A DNA stretch of 64,000 nt, taken from the NCBI GenBank assembly GCA_000729835.1, contig JFHB01000058.1:62001-126000 (forward strand). The letters run 5' to 3'. The DNA is from Atkinsonella hypoxylon (lineage: Eukaryota > Ascomycota > Sordariomycetes > Hypocreales > Clavicipitaceae). Positions 33,120-44,984 of this stretch are shown piece after piece (positions within the stretch are counted from its first letter, which is position 1; the number at the start of each line of letters is the position of its first letter). Position numbers and translations under genes: made by a program. Below the pieces are notes generated by a model. The model was not told the origin of the DNA. It searched no databases and worked only from the letters and a program-made list of their open reading frames with translations.

Positions 33120-35280
33120 TATAGATTTAGATGGAGACATTTTTTCCTTAATAAAGGATCTATGCTTTAAGGCTAGGACTAAAGCAGCTATTACTTCTAA
33201 TAGTAATAAGGATGAACTTCCTAACACGTAGAAGCAAGCCCTAAAAAGCTCTGCTAAGCAGCATTGGATAGAAGCTACCTATAGCGAATTTAAGCAGCTA
33301 TTAGCTGCTAGAACCTTCAAATTTATAGGGAAAGACTAAGTACCTAAGGGCTAAAGAGTTCTAAAGAATAGGCTTATCTACAGGCTAAAAAAGGATAAAG
33401 AAAATAATCCTATAAAATATAAGGCCTGCCTTATTGCTAAGGGATTTATGCAAATAGAAGGTCAAGACTATCTAGAGACCTTTGCTGCAACTAGTATTCC
33501 TCCTAGCTGGCGTATATTATTAGCTCTTGCAGCTTTTAATAACTAGGAAGTCGAGCAAATCGATTTTATAGGAGCGTTTTTAAATAGCAAGCTAAAAGAA
33601 GCTATTTATATAGAAATCCCAGATGGATTCGTTGAATTTGCAGAGCAAGCATCGCTATTAGTAGCTAAGCTACTAAAAAGCTGTAATTACAAGCCCTCTA
33701 AAGAGCAAGTAATTAAGCTAGAAAAATCCCTCTATAGTCTAAAGCAAAGTCCTAGAGAATGGCAGCAAATTCTAACAGAATTACTTTAAAAGCATGGATT
33801 TAAACCTCTTATATCAGACCCAGCAGTCTTTTATAACCCAGCTACATCTACATATATTGCTACTTATGTAGATAACTGTCTTCTAATTAGTCTAAATCTA
33901 AGCTATATCAATGTAATGGACTGGCCTAGTAGCTGCTGCTAACTAGCGTCTATAATAAGAACTATAATTATAGGGAGGAAAGGGGGAAGAGAGAAGGAAC
34001 TAGAAGCCTCCCTATGCCCCTGTACTATATATCTAGGGGTAGGTCTATCCCCTTAGGAGCCCCTTTTAGCATATGCTCTGTAGCTAAGGTTCTCTCTCTA
34101 GGGCCTAGCGAAGTCCAGCTAACCCCTAGACGAATGCGGCTCGCTTCTATCCCTTTACCTATATAGATCTCTGTCCCTCTCCTGCTGTCCTCCCTCTACT
34201 GAAAGACCCGAGCCTAAGGCTCGAGTCCATAACAATCAATAAGCTAAAGAAGCTATTACATAAAGCTTATCCAATAGAAGATAGAGGACCAGCAGAATTC
34301 TTTCTAGGCGTTCAAATCACCCGTAATAGGTCTAAAAGGTCTATTAAAATCCATCAATCTCAATATATCCTTAAAGCCCTAGAGAGATTCAAAATGCTAG
34401 ATGCTAAGCTGGCTTCTATCCCTATACAGCTAGGGATTCTAAAGCAACTAGTTACAAAACTTCTCTCAAAATCCGATCATAAGCTTTATTAGAGCATAAT
34501 AGGCACTATAATGTACCTAATGTTGCTAACTAGGGCTGATATTGCTTTTTCCGTTCAGTAGCTATTAACCTTCCTAGCTAAGCTCTATATAGAGCACCTA
34601 AACGCCTCTAAGCACCTCCTAAGGTACTTAAGTGGTACTAGAAGCTTTACTATTATTTATAAGCATTCTATACCACTAGGGTCTTCTTCTAAAGCTTTTA
34701 ATAGCTCTATTAGTTGCAAAGAAGTACTTAAGACCCTCCTTAGTTATTGCAATAGCGATTTTGCTGGTGATAAAGTCTCTTCTAAATTAACCTATGCTTA
34801 TCTATATAAGCTAGCTAGTGGACCTATTAGCTAGAAATTAAAGAAAGCTAGTACTATTGCTCTTTCTACATTAGAAGCAGAATCTAATGTATTATCTAAA
34901 GCTATTAGGGAATTAGAGTGGCTCTACAGCCTTTTTAAGGAGATAAAGCTGCCTTTAACCCCTTCTATTCCTATTAGGTGTAATAATTAAGGCGCTATAG
35001 TTACTGCTTACAACCTAACGTTGTATAGTAGAACTAAGCATACTCTTTTAAAGTTTAACTATATTAGGGAAAAGATTTGTAAAGGTATAGCTAAGATTAG
35101 TTATATTAATACAAATTAGATGCTAGCAGATAGCCTAACTAAGCCTCTTGCTATTTAAAAGCATTAACAATTTATTAAGTTACTAGAGCTTTCTAGCTAG
35201 CTTATAAAAGCAATAAAAACACTTAAAAAATCGAAAAGCAACGAAAAACAGTTAAAAATTGAAAATAATAAAAACAATTA
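33120..35280 (+). pseudogene. Copia-B#3 reverse transcriptase-RNase H, split by a solo LTR
   Basis: RT reads IEGQDYLETFAATSIPPSWR (about 33455-33515), with the Trp intact, then the IDFIGAFLNSKL block. The active-site box is YVDN (33865-33876). The gene is interrupted at 33912 and continues at 34240 with the RNase H half, including STIALSTLEAESNVLSKA (about 34847-34900). A few TAG/TAA stops break the frame. Confidence 0.9.
33907..34239 (-). repeat. Solo Gypsy-C LTR with target site duplication
   Basis: 323 bp (33912-34234) in reverse orientation, flanked by ATCAA on both sides (33907-33911 and 34235-34239). Same length and sequence family as the Gypsy-C LTRs, with termini TGTAATGGAC...GTCCATAACA on this strand. 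It keeps many CA/TG dinucleotides that both full-element LTRs have lost. It arose by LTR-LTR recombination of a complete element inserted in Copia-B#3 RT. Confidence 0.95.
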
Positions 35281-35449
35281 ACAACAACTAGTTATATTTA
35301 ACTATAACTACCCTGGAATTGCTGGAATTAGTTATGTTATTTAGTTCTGTTATTAGTACTGTATTTTGTTAGTTAATTCTAACTTAGATATCCTTTAAAG
35401 GAGCTAAGTTGCTTGTAGAACTAGTTACTTCTCACATTTCTAGAGGGAG

Positions 35450-36140
35450 TGTTAAAAATAAGCTACTCTATATAGCCTATTTTTATGCCTACTAGTTGCT
35501 CTATTACGTAACCCTTATTAGGTCTTATTACGTTAATTTTTAGTAGAGATATTGCTGTTGCTAGATGCAAAACATCTAGAATTAACTAAGGTAAAGTTGC
35601 CTAACCTATAGTTAACTTTAACAGCGATTTTCTCTACAACTAGCAATAGTAGAAATTTAAGAAGTATACTATTTAAAAGCTAAGAATTAGGGCTATTTAA
35701 TAGTATAATTATTGGATAGAGTTGCTTATAAGGGTTGCTTGTTATTAGTGGAATTTATTAAATTGTATACGTAGGCGTCTCGTTTATATAGCTGTAAGTT
35801 GATTTTTTTGTTTTTATATAGTAAATCTTTTTGCGGAAATTATAAAGTAGCCTACAAGCCCCTTCTAGCGACTACAGCCCGCCGATATAGTTAGTAGGTC
35901 TATAAGGGACTAGAAAGATTCAAGATCCTACTCTTACTGTTTGTTACAGCGCTCTTAATATAAAGATACCACTATTACAGTTATCTATTGCCTCTACGTG
36001 ATCTATACTATACACTACAGCTTGATTTAGGCCGCTGCTGCTTCCACTACGTGATAATTGCTAGGAGCAATTACAGGTGCTAAATATAAGAGACCACTAC
36101 CCTCTTCTATCTAGTCCTGTAATCCCTATTATTTTCAATA
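35450..36140 (+). repeat. Copia-B#3 3' LTR
   Basis: About 691 bp, TGTTAAAAATAAGC to ATTTTCAATA, preceded by the AGAGGGAG purine tract. Slightly shorter than its relatives because of small internal deletions near 35935 and 36110. Confidence 0.92.
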
Positions 36141-37130
36141 GAACCAATAGGAACCTTAGGGATGCCCTAAGAAATAGGGCCTATTCCTTCTATAATTTTA
36201 ACGAAGCTAGTCTTAATAATAGCTCATTTAGAGGGGATGTATATTAAATATACATTAGAACCTAGCGTAGCTAAAAGTCTACTAGGAATAGTTCTTTTAG
36301 CTAGCTTCTGCAACCTAGATCTCTGTTCTAATAGGATTAGAACTTCGCAATAGGAGCCTATAGCTCTTATTTTGGTAAAATTAGGCTTATAGGTCTTAGA
36401 AGGCTCTAAATTAGCTAGATATAGCTGTTTAGGACTTAGTAGTTTAGTACTATTCGCAGTAGTATTAACTAAATCCACTATAGCAGAAAGGATGTAAGAC
36501 TATAGATACAGAGGTAATTGTAACCACTATAGGGTAGCACGCAAACGGTTTAGAAGTACCCTTATAGCTCTCTCTATTAGCCTATTCTGTTTGTAAATAT
36601 AGGGGCAAGAGGTGCTAAAGCAAATACCCTTAGAAGATAGTTAAGCTTGCAACCTAGTATCGATTTCTGTACTACTATTAAAATAAAGGTGTTTAGGGTA
36701 GCAGTTATACTAGTTCTTTAATTCCTTAAAGAAGCCTTTAATACAGCTATAGAGAGTAGAACCCTCTTTATTAGCTAGATTAAAAGACTACTTATACCGT
36801 AATTTTCTATTAATTAGAAAAAGAACTAGAGGCCTCTTATTGTGCAGTATAGGCTCTATTTTAACAGTATCTCCCTCTATAATATCTAAACATCTAGGGG
36901 GGTTAGGAATAGCATACTTACTAGGTCTTCTAACAGCTTTAGCTTAGTTGTAAGCTAGGCAGTTAAAATCCTTTTCCTTGATTTTTGTAAAATTAGGAAT
37001 ACCTTTAGTAATAGAAGCAGTCTTCTTTAGTAAAGGGAGTCCTATATGCCTTAATCTAACGTGCTAAGTAGCAGCTAATTCTAGTAGCTTCTTATAGGAA
37101 GAAGAAGCAGTAGGATTTATACTACTAGAA
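36141..37130 (-). pseudogene. Copia-B#4 integrase and linker, truncated
   Basis: Minus strand: GAG-pre-integrase finger at about 37075-36940, core to about 36500, then an open linker stretch (36478-36224) with YKPNFTKIRAIG and RTIPSRLLATLGSNVYLIYI. Matches 54832-55548 closely. Ends where Copia-B#3 inserted. Confidence 0.85.
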
Positions 37131-39394
37131 TTATTATTAGAGCTAGCTTCCTGTTGCTCTCTATCTTGCTAGATCTCTTAAGAACTACAGGCCTTGTTTA
37201 AGGGATCTAGATAGCTATTTCCTCCAATATCTAGCAACTTAGGATTTAGACCTTCTAAATCCCCGTTATTAGAAGGAATCTAACTAGGAGCCTGTTTAGT
37301 AACTAGGGCTAATAGCTCTATAGCATCGTTATTGGTATTATCTTCTTTAAAATTAAATAATTCCTCAATTTAGCTATATTCCTCTAGATTAAAACTAGGC
37401 TGTTAAGGGATTTAAACCTCTATAGGATAACTAGCATTATAACCGCTATTATAACTATTGCTAGCTAGAAATCCTATATAAGAGAGATTTACGTAGTTTT
37501 TACACACTCTAGGGGTCTCTTGCCCCTTAAGCTGTAAGAAGAAACTATGCTTTTTGGGATTTAGAAGCCTACAGCAGCTTCTATTAGCTAGAAATAGCTA
37601 ATTTCTAAGGAGAGTGCCCTCTATTAAATAGTGCTTTAGACTACTAATTAGGTTGGTATTTAAACCTAGGCAATATAGAGCATCCTTTAGAGCTAAAGGC
37701 CTATATTTAGCTGGATTTATACTAACTAGTACCTAGAATACAGCAGTTCCCTGTCCTTTAGGATAAATAGGACCTCCTCTAGTAGCAATAGGCGCGGTTT
37801 TACCCTTTTTTATAGGCTTAAAAGTCCTAAAAAATGCCTTATTGTTAACTATATAACAGGTAGAACCTGTATTGTATAATAGAGAGTTTTTAATTATTCC
37901 GTTAAAGTAATTAAAAGAAGGGGTATTATTACTAGTAGTACTAGTATTACTAGTAGTAGATTCTGTATCTAAATTGTAAGAATTATCACTACTAGAACTG
38001 CTAGAATCATTAGATTCTATAGTATCCTGGTTGCTAGTAGATAGGTTATAACAACCTATAGCAAAAGCAGCTTCTTTATCCTTATTCCTAGAGTTTTTAT
38101 TACTTCTTCTTTAACCCTTCTACTTCTTCTTATTCTTAGAGGCTTTATCTTAATCTTTTTCTTTAGAGGCATTAGAATCGTTAGAATTAGAATCGGAATT
38201 CTTCTTCTAATTAGGAGGATTCTTTCCTTAATTAGCCTTATTATTAGAACTATTAGAATTAGAAGCTTTATAACTAAGAGCCTTAGATATAGAGGAGCTT
38301 TTATCTCTTTGTTCTTCTAATAAATTAGCTATAAGGAACTATAAATTCAGCATTTTTACAGATAGACCTTGTGCTCTAGCAGCTCTAATAGAATATTGCT
38401 GCCTTTTAGCCTAGCTAAGGAAGGTCTTCTTTAAAGCATTAATATAATAATTTACCTAGTTAATAGAATTAATAGCTACACTATAGAGCTGTAATCTAGC
38501 TAGTAAATTATTAAATTTAGCATTAAAGGCCTCTAAAGATCCCTTATAGTTCGAAAACAATAAGTTGTAATAACTAGTATATAGCGTACTACGTTGTATT
38601 TTAGCACTCTGCGAATACTGCCTAACTAGAACGTTATAGGCATCTACAGGGGACTTATGCTAGCTTATAGCAGCTTAAGGTCTAGATTGGCAACTATCTC
38701 TTATAATTATAAGGATAATAGCTTGCTCTAAATCTACTAATGTACTAGCTATACTAGAATTATTAATAAATTAAGGGAATCTTAGTGCTCTAAATTAAAT
38801 AGTTAAAGCTTGCTTCTACTGTTCAAAATTTTTAGGGCCTTTTAGCTTAGCAGCCTCTAGAATTAAGTGGACCTTCTTATTTAACTCTTTTATAGTGCCT
38901 TCATTAAAAGTAGGCAGAAAAGTAGCACTATTAGAGGAACTAGAAGGTTTAAGGGCTTTAAAAGAGACTTTAGAAGCTCTTTTAGAAGTAATAGGATCTA
39001 CTACCTTAGAGGGAGACTCTATAGAGAGATTACCTATAGATGTAATTATAGTATCTAATTTACTTAGTAAATTAGCTATATTACCTTTATTTTGGCTTTG
39101 TTTTGCTTCACTATACCTAATAAATCTATTTAGGGTCTCTTGTTGCTTATCTATTTAAGCTTTTAGATTAGCTTAAACATTATAGACTTATACTACTCTT
39201 TTAGAAGCTAATCTAGCTTCTTTTAGAGCCTTCTTAGCTATATAATCTTCTTTATTAGAAGAGGAATCTACTAGCTAAGGGGGGGATCTAGCTGGACTAG
39301 GAAAGCTTGTAGCAGCAGCTGTAGCTAGTGTACTAGAACTACTACCCCGTTTAGGGCTTATGCTCTTTCCCTTGCCTGTTCCTTTTAGTGCTAT
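37131..39394 (-). pseudogene. Copia-B#4 gag-protease
   Basis: Minus strand. A Ser/Lys-rich N-terminus with SISPKRGSSSS-type motif, then capsid-like blocks (LDTIITSIGNLSI, about 39070; HKFPVDAYNVLVRQY-like region, about 38630). The FNNLLARLQL block is at about 38520, a Ser/Asn-rich tail follows, and the protease box YNTGSTCYIVNN is near 37870. Start codon is ATA by RIP (39392-39394). Plus-strand open stretches here, including 38895-39158, are shadows. Confidence 0.8.
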
Positions 39395-40337
39395 TTTAAG
39401 GGTTTAAAATATAGCTAATTTAACGCTCTTTATAGCTAATTATAGCCTAAATTACAGTGGAAATAGTAGTAAATAACAGTAATAATTCTTACTAAATATA
39501 GGCTAGAAGTGTCCTATATCTTCAGAAATTATACTAAGATTTTTCTCTAATTTCTTTTGTAATAGGTATAATAGGCTCTAAAGGCTGCGTTGTATTGCGA
39601 TCTGTATACGTATACAATTTGTATAGCAGACCAGATTAATAAGCGGTTGCGAGGGGCATAAAATATAGGTCCTAGCTATTTTTAGCTAAAAAATTCAGGA
39701 GATTCTTCTCTAATTAGGTTCCAATAAATTAGTAGAGACCTAGGCACAGCTAATTTAGGGATATTTAGCTAATTCCTACTTTAAAATCCTAACTAGTAGG
39801 ATTACTATACAAATTAATTGTGCAACCGAAAACACAGAAATATCTGCGATAAGAGCTATTAGGCATGCACTATAAATTGTAGTATAGCTACTAACAGAGG
39901 TGCATAGGGTGCACAATATACAAGATAACAGCATAACAACAAGCGATGCAGTGCAGCGCTAAGCTTATTTCTTGATAGAAATAATTAATTAGGCAGTGCC
40001 TAATAAAACGATTCACAGTGCAAATGTAATATATATAGATGTATATATTTTAATGTTGCGCAACAATAGAACCTAGCTATTAAGAATAGCTTTAAAAGTG
40101 TATATGCACTAGGTGCATAGAACTAGTGCAGGAGGCACAGGGTAGGTAGAATAAAAAACACTAGTATAGTGGCTAGCGATGTGTGTGCAGTAGGTATTAA
40201 TAGCTTCTAGCAAGCTACTAATAGCAGCAATAGCTGCTAGCGCAGGTCTTAATATAGCTTCTAGTAGGTAATATAGTACACAATAGTAGATTTCAGCGGG
40301 CTAACAGCTTGCAGATAGGTCTTCCGGGCTTATAACC
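39395..40337 (-). other. Copia-B#4 leader
   Basis: Untranslated leader between LTR and gag, homologous to 58462-59420. It has GTGCA/TGCAC-type short repeats and a GC-richer middle. It ends at the LTR with the complement of GGTTATAAGCCCGG, the candidate primer-binding site. No gene seen. Confidence 0.75.
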
Positions 40338-41036
40338 TATTAAAAATAATAGGGATTACAGGACTAGATATCTAAGAGGGTAGTAGTCTCTTAGATTTAG
40401 CACCTGTAATTGCTCCTAGCAATTATTACGTAGTAGAAGCAGCAGCGGCCTAAATTAAGCTGTAGTGTATAGTACTAGATTACGTAAAGGCAATAGATAA
40501 CTGTAATAGTAGTATCTTTATATTAAGAGCGCTGTAACAAACAAGTTAGTGAGGGTAGGATCTTAAATCTTTCTAGTCCTTTATAGACCTACTAACTATA
40601 TTAGCAGGCTGTAGTCGCTAGAAGGGGCTTATAGGCTACTTTATAATTTCCGTAAAAAGATTTACTATATAAAAACAAAAAAATCGACTTATAGCTATAC
40701 AAACAAGATGCCTATATGCATAATTTAATAAATTCCACTAATAATAAGCAACCCTTATAAGCAACTCTATCTAATAATTATACTATTAAATAGCCCTAAT
40801 TCTTAGCTTTTAAATAGTATACTTCTTAAATTTCTACTATTGCTAGTTGTAGAGAAAATCGCTGTTAAAGTTAACTATAGGTTAGGCAACTTTGCCTTAG
40901 TCGATTCTAGATGTTTCGCATCTAGTAACAGCGATATCTCTACCAAAAATTAACGTAACAAGACCTAATGAGGGTCACGTGATAGAGCAACTAGTAGGCA
41001 TAAAAATAGGCTATACAGGGTAGCTTATTTTTAACA
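40338..41036 (-). repeat. Copia-B#4 5' LTR
   Basis: 699 bp in reverse orientation, from TATTAAAAATAATAGGG (RIP-altered inner end) to TTTTTAACA (outer end, TGTTAAAAA on the minus strand). Confidence 0.93.
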
Positions 41037-41238
41037 CTACCATTGCTAGTTGTGGAGGAAATCGCAGTTAAAGTTAACTATAGGTTAGGCAACTTTGCCT
41101 TAGTTAAATCTAGATGTTTGCATCTAGTAACAACGATATCTCTACCAAAAATCAACGTAACAAGACCTAATGAGGGTCACGTGATAGAGCAACTAGTAGG
41201 CATAAAAATAGGCTAAACAGGGTAGCTTATTTTTAACA
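41037..41238 (-). repeat. Partial Copia-B LTR (5' end only)
   Basis: A 202-bp repeat of the right-hand part of the neighbouring LTR (matching about 40836-41036), starting mid-LTR and ending TTTTTAACA. Best explained as the remnant of an older minus-strand Copia-B LTR into which Copia-B#4 inserted. It abuts Gypsy-E copy 2 at GATAT. Confidence 0.85.
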
Positions 41239-42673
41239 GATATATTATAGAATATTTAATTAACATTAATAAAGTTCTTATTAATATTAAGCTAGCTAGT
41301 TACACTGCATTTACTGTAAAATTAAAGCTATACTAGAAAACTATAGAGATTATTAGATTTATATATAGCACTAATAGAAGAAAACCTTTAGAAGCAAAAG
41401 TAATAAAGATTTTAGAGTAAATAGAGTGTAAGAATATTTTTAAGGTTAAATCCTTTCTTAAGCTTATAAGCTATTATTATATCTAGGTATAGTATTACTC
41501 TATAAAAGCTAAGCCTCTTATAATCTTACTTAAGAAGAGTGCTAAGTAGACTTAAGAACTAAACTAGAAGAACGCTATAGAGGTCCTTAAGTATATAATA
41601 ATAACTACATTAGTTCTTATAATAATTAATCTTAGCCTAGGCGCTAGGGAAATTATATTAATAGTTAATATAAGCTTAAAAGGATAAAGAGCAGTTTTAA
41701 TGTAAATTGTTAATAAGCAATAACACTTTATACAATATAAAAGTAGATATTAGAGCAATTTAGAAATTAAGTATAATAGAATAAAGTAGGAATATAGAGC
41801 TATTGTTTATACATTAAGAAGGCTATAAATTTATCTCTATAGAGTTCCCTTTACTCTAAAGACTAATTCTTAAGTACTTATATATTAACTTAATAGTGCT
41901 ATTAATAATGTTCTAGGCGCGCTTATTATATAATAGATTAGTTATATTATACTGTTTAATTTTATAGCTAGGTATATTCTAGGAGAAAAGAATAAAATAG
42001 CTAATACTTTATTACGTAAAGAAGGTAGGCCTTTTAATATATTAGATTAAGTAGCTAAAGGGGATATTAAAGATTTTATTAACTTACAGCTTAACGTTAA
42101 TAAGATCTAGCTGTATAATAGAGTATACTATACTTCTAGAACTTAATAAATTATAGATTTCCTTTTAATATTATAAAGACTATTTAATCTAAATAAGAGT
42201 AAGTATAAGTAACTTTATATAAGTACTAAGTATTACTTCTTAGATAAAGGCCTATTATAGAAGAGGCTAACTAGTACAATAAAGAGTTCTACTTTAGTTG
42301 TTAAAGACCTAATGCAACAGAAGAAGATTATTAAGGCTTTATATAAGTAAATAGGTTATAAAGGTATAGAAGTTATATTTTAAGCAGCTAGAATTAAGTA
42401 CTTTTAGAAAGAGCTCTAGAATATAGTTTAAGTAATAATTTCCTATTGTAAGGTATACTAAAAGTTTGCTCCTTAAAGGCCTAAAGAATTATTAATACTA
42501 GTAGCTTTAAGCAACCTAATAAGTAAGATATATATTAACACCTAATATATACTACTTAATTATAGTTTTAAGTACCTTCTAGAAGCAAGATATAACCTTA
42601 CTAAATAGATAGAAGTACGCTCTATACAGTATATTAATATTGCAGCTATTTAGAAGTTTCTAATAAGACTAAT
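41239..42673 (+). pseudogene. Gypsy-E copy 2: RT end, RNase H, integrase start
   Basis: Matches 62254-63684 of Gypsy-E copy 1 almost base for base, apart from transitions. Reads the end of RT, an RNase H region (RYILGEKNKIANTLLRKEGRPFNIL, about 41965-42045) and an integrase zinc-finger/core region (GYKGIEVIFQAARIKYF, about 42354-42405). Truncated on the left by the Copia-B LTR. RIP stops throughout. Confidence 0.85.
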
Positions 42674-43384
42674 TGTTAATAATAAGCTACCCTGTATAGC
42701 CTATTTTTATGCTTGCTAGTTGCCTGTTAGTTGCTCTATCACGTGACCCTAACTAGGTCTTGTTACGTTGATTTTTAGTAGAGATATTACTGTTACTAGA
42801 TGCAAAACATCTAGAATCGACTAGGGCAAAGTTGCCTAACCTATAGTTAACTTTAACAGCGATTTTCTCCACAACTAGCGGTGGTAGAAATTCAAGAAGT
42901 ATACTATTCGAAAGCTAAGAATTAGGGCTATCTAATAGTATAATTGTTGGATAGAGTTGCTTATAAGGGTTACTTATTATTAGTGGAATTTGTTAAATTA
43001 TGCATATAGGCGTCTCGTTTATATAGCCATAAGTCGATTTTTTTGTTTTTATATAGTAAATCTTTTTGCGGAAATTATAAAGTAGCCTATAAGCTCCTTC
43101 TAGCGACTACAGCCCGCTAATATAGTTAGTAGGTCTATAAGGGACTAGAAAGATTTAAGATCCTACCCTCACTAAGTTCGTTACAGCGCTCTCAATATAA
43201 AGATACTACTATTACAGTTATCTATTGCCTCTACGTGATCTATACTATACACTACAGCTTGATTTAGGCCTCTGCTGCTTCCACTACGTGATAATTGCTA
43301 GGAACAATTACAGGTGCTAAATCTAAGAGACCACTACTCTCTTAGATATCTAGTCCTGTAATCCCTATTATTTTCAATACTAAT
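42669..43384 (+). repeat. Solo Copia-B LTR with target site duplication
   Basis: 706 bp (42674-43379), from TGTTAATAATAAGC to ATTTTCAATA, flanked by CTAAT on both sides (42669-42673 and 43380-43384). The uninterrupted site is visible in Gypsy-E copy 1 near 63684. No internal Copia sequence remains, so it formed by LTR-LTR recombination. Confidence 0.95.
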
Positions 43385-44650
43385 TATGCAATTTAGAGTC
43401 TTCTAATTTCTAGTTTTTAATAGAGAGCTAGAAATATATAGAAATCTTAAAAAAGCAGTTAAAGCTATTAGAATTAAAGGGATTAAGACATTAGTGTACA
43501 ATCTAAAAGCTAATTTACCTATTAAAGCTAGTTATTAAACGCTTATATCTACTCTTTTAAAGATAGAAGGTTCTAATAAAAAGTAGTTTAAATTGCTAAA
43601 TAAGGCACTATTAGCAAACTATATAGCTGTATAAGTGTTATACAGTAAATCTACTTTCTACCTAATTTATAGTTAAGAGCTTATTCTTTCTTTAGAAGTT
43701 AAATTTCCTACTTAAAGGTTAATTAATTAGTTAGAAGTTATAACAATATAGAATCTCTTTAAAGTAAGAGTTAGAATGCTAGAATAAAAGGAAGTAAATA
43801 TCTAGAAGGCTTATATAAAAGTTTTTATATTTAGGCAATACTTAGCTAATTAAATAAATTAGAACTAAAAGGTATTATTGTAAAAGAAGAAAGATTAATT
43901 AGTTCTAGGAGATCTAGTCCTTATATATAATATATAAAGAGTTATAGATATATTAATAAAGAAGAAGTTAGTAATATAATAGAATAGTTCTTTTAAGGTA
44001 TACAGCTAAGTAAAAGTTACTAGCGCTTACTGTTTAAAGACCCTAGATAGTATAGTGCTTAATAAGACTATTTCTAGGGATTATATTAAGAAGTTTAGGC
44101 TTAATCTAAAGGAATAGTAGACTTCTACTACTAATAAATAGCTCTATACTCTATAATATACTGCTTAATATAGCGAAGACACTAGCAACTTTAAGTAAGA
44201 TATTAATAAATTACAACCTACTAATACCTAATATAATATATTAGATTAAATAGTTTCTAAGAACTATATATTATAGCTATACTAAAAAGAGAATTTTAAG
44301 GATAATAACGCTAAAGTAGACCTTTTACTATAACGTTATCTAAAGTATATAATAGAAGTTTATTTACTAATAATACCTAAAGAAGAGCGCAGAAGCTATA
44401 AGAAGATTAACAATATTATTTAATTTTAGTAATTTACCTATAACTTTACTAAAATATATAACTTATTATAGCTTTTATAAAAGCTAATACTATAGTCTCT
44501 ATATCTTTAGCTTTAAGGAAAAGAGAAGTTAAGTTTATTTATTTATATATTTAAGACTAACTAAGATTTAATAATAGTACATTAAGATTATTTAAAGATT
44601 TAAAGCTAATTAGAATTAAGACTATAAACCTAGATTAAATAGAATATATA
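43385..44650 (+). pseudogene. Gypsy-E copy 2: integrase C-terminal part and downstream frame
   Basis: 43380-43960 matches the last 320 bp of the window (63684-64000), which fixes it as Gypsy-E pol. Beyond that there is no second copy to compare. A degenerate frame continues with Leu/Lys/Gln-rich blocks to about 44640 (for example NILDQIVSKNYILQLYQKE, about 44235-44290). No 3' LTR of this family was identified. Confidence 0.65.
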
Positions 44651-44984
44651 AAAAGTTTTTAAAAACTACTAAAAATAAGTATAGTTCTATTTTATTTTAA
44701 CTAAAAAGACTGCTTAACCTTTACTTTTCTTTTATTTTTTTTTTATCTTTTAACTTAAGTAATTTATACTTAATCTTCTAGTAAAATTCTAGTAGTCTTA
44801 ATGTTTAAGGGAAAAGGTAAGGAATATTAACTACTATAAAGGGAGAAAGATCTTTATAAAGAACCTTCTAGAGCCTTAAAAGAATAAATAGTTAATCTAC
44901 TTAGTCTTTACCCTAGAACGTTATAAAAGGAGTGTTATAGTAAATCTAACTATAGTTACTATAACCTTTTGTAAATTGCTACTT
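44651..44984. other. Unassigned AT-rich stretch
   Basis: T-rich, then A/G-rich, with a GGAG run before TGTTATAGTAAATC (44936). That could be a purine tract next to an LTR start, but no second copy is visible to test this. No gene seen. Confidence 0.4.

Larger units (their letters stand above)
30530..36140 (+). mobile_element. Copia-B#3, 5'-truncated by Gypsy-D, with a solo Gypsy-C LTR inside
   Basis: Begins in the middle of gag where the Gypsy-D LTR ends, then has protease, integrase, RT and RNase H, and a 3' LTR (35450-36140). It is one of the least RIP-altered Copia-B copies: many CAG/CAA/TGG codons remain and the protease Asp is intact. Its RT is interrupted at 33912-34234 by a solo LTR. 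The 3' LTR abuts the integrase region of opposite-strand Copia-B#4, so #3 probably inserted into #4. Confidence 0.92.
36141..41036 (-). mobile_element. Copia-B#4: 5' LTR, gag, protease and integrase only
   Basis: Minus-strand copy reading from its 5' LTR (41036-40338) through a leader of about 940 bp, gag (start near 39394, ATG now ATA), protease (Asp now Asn near 37870), integrase and the linker (open stretch 36478-36224). It stops at 36141 in the linker, touching the 3' LTR of Copia-B#3. RT, RNase H and 3' LTR are absent from this side. Many TAG/TAA stops. Confidence 0.9.

Noticed and set aside
32673..33227. Minus-strand open frames of 63 and 72 codons
   Set aside because: Antisense to the Copia-B#3 integrase linker, which is recognised on the plus strand in four copies.
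38895..39158. Plus-strand 87-codon open frame
   Set aside because: Shadow of the minus-strand Copia-B#4 gag. The same shadow recurs at 57962-58159 opposite Copia-B#6 gag.
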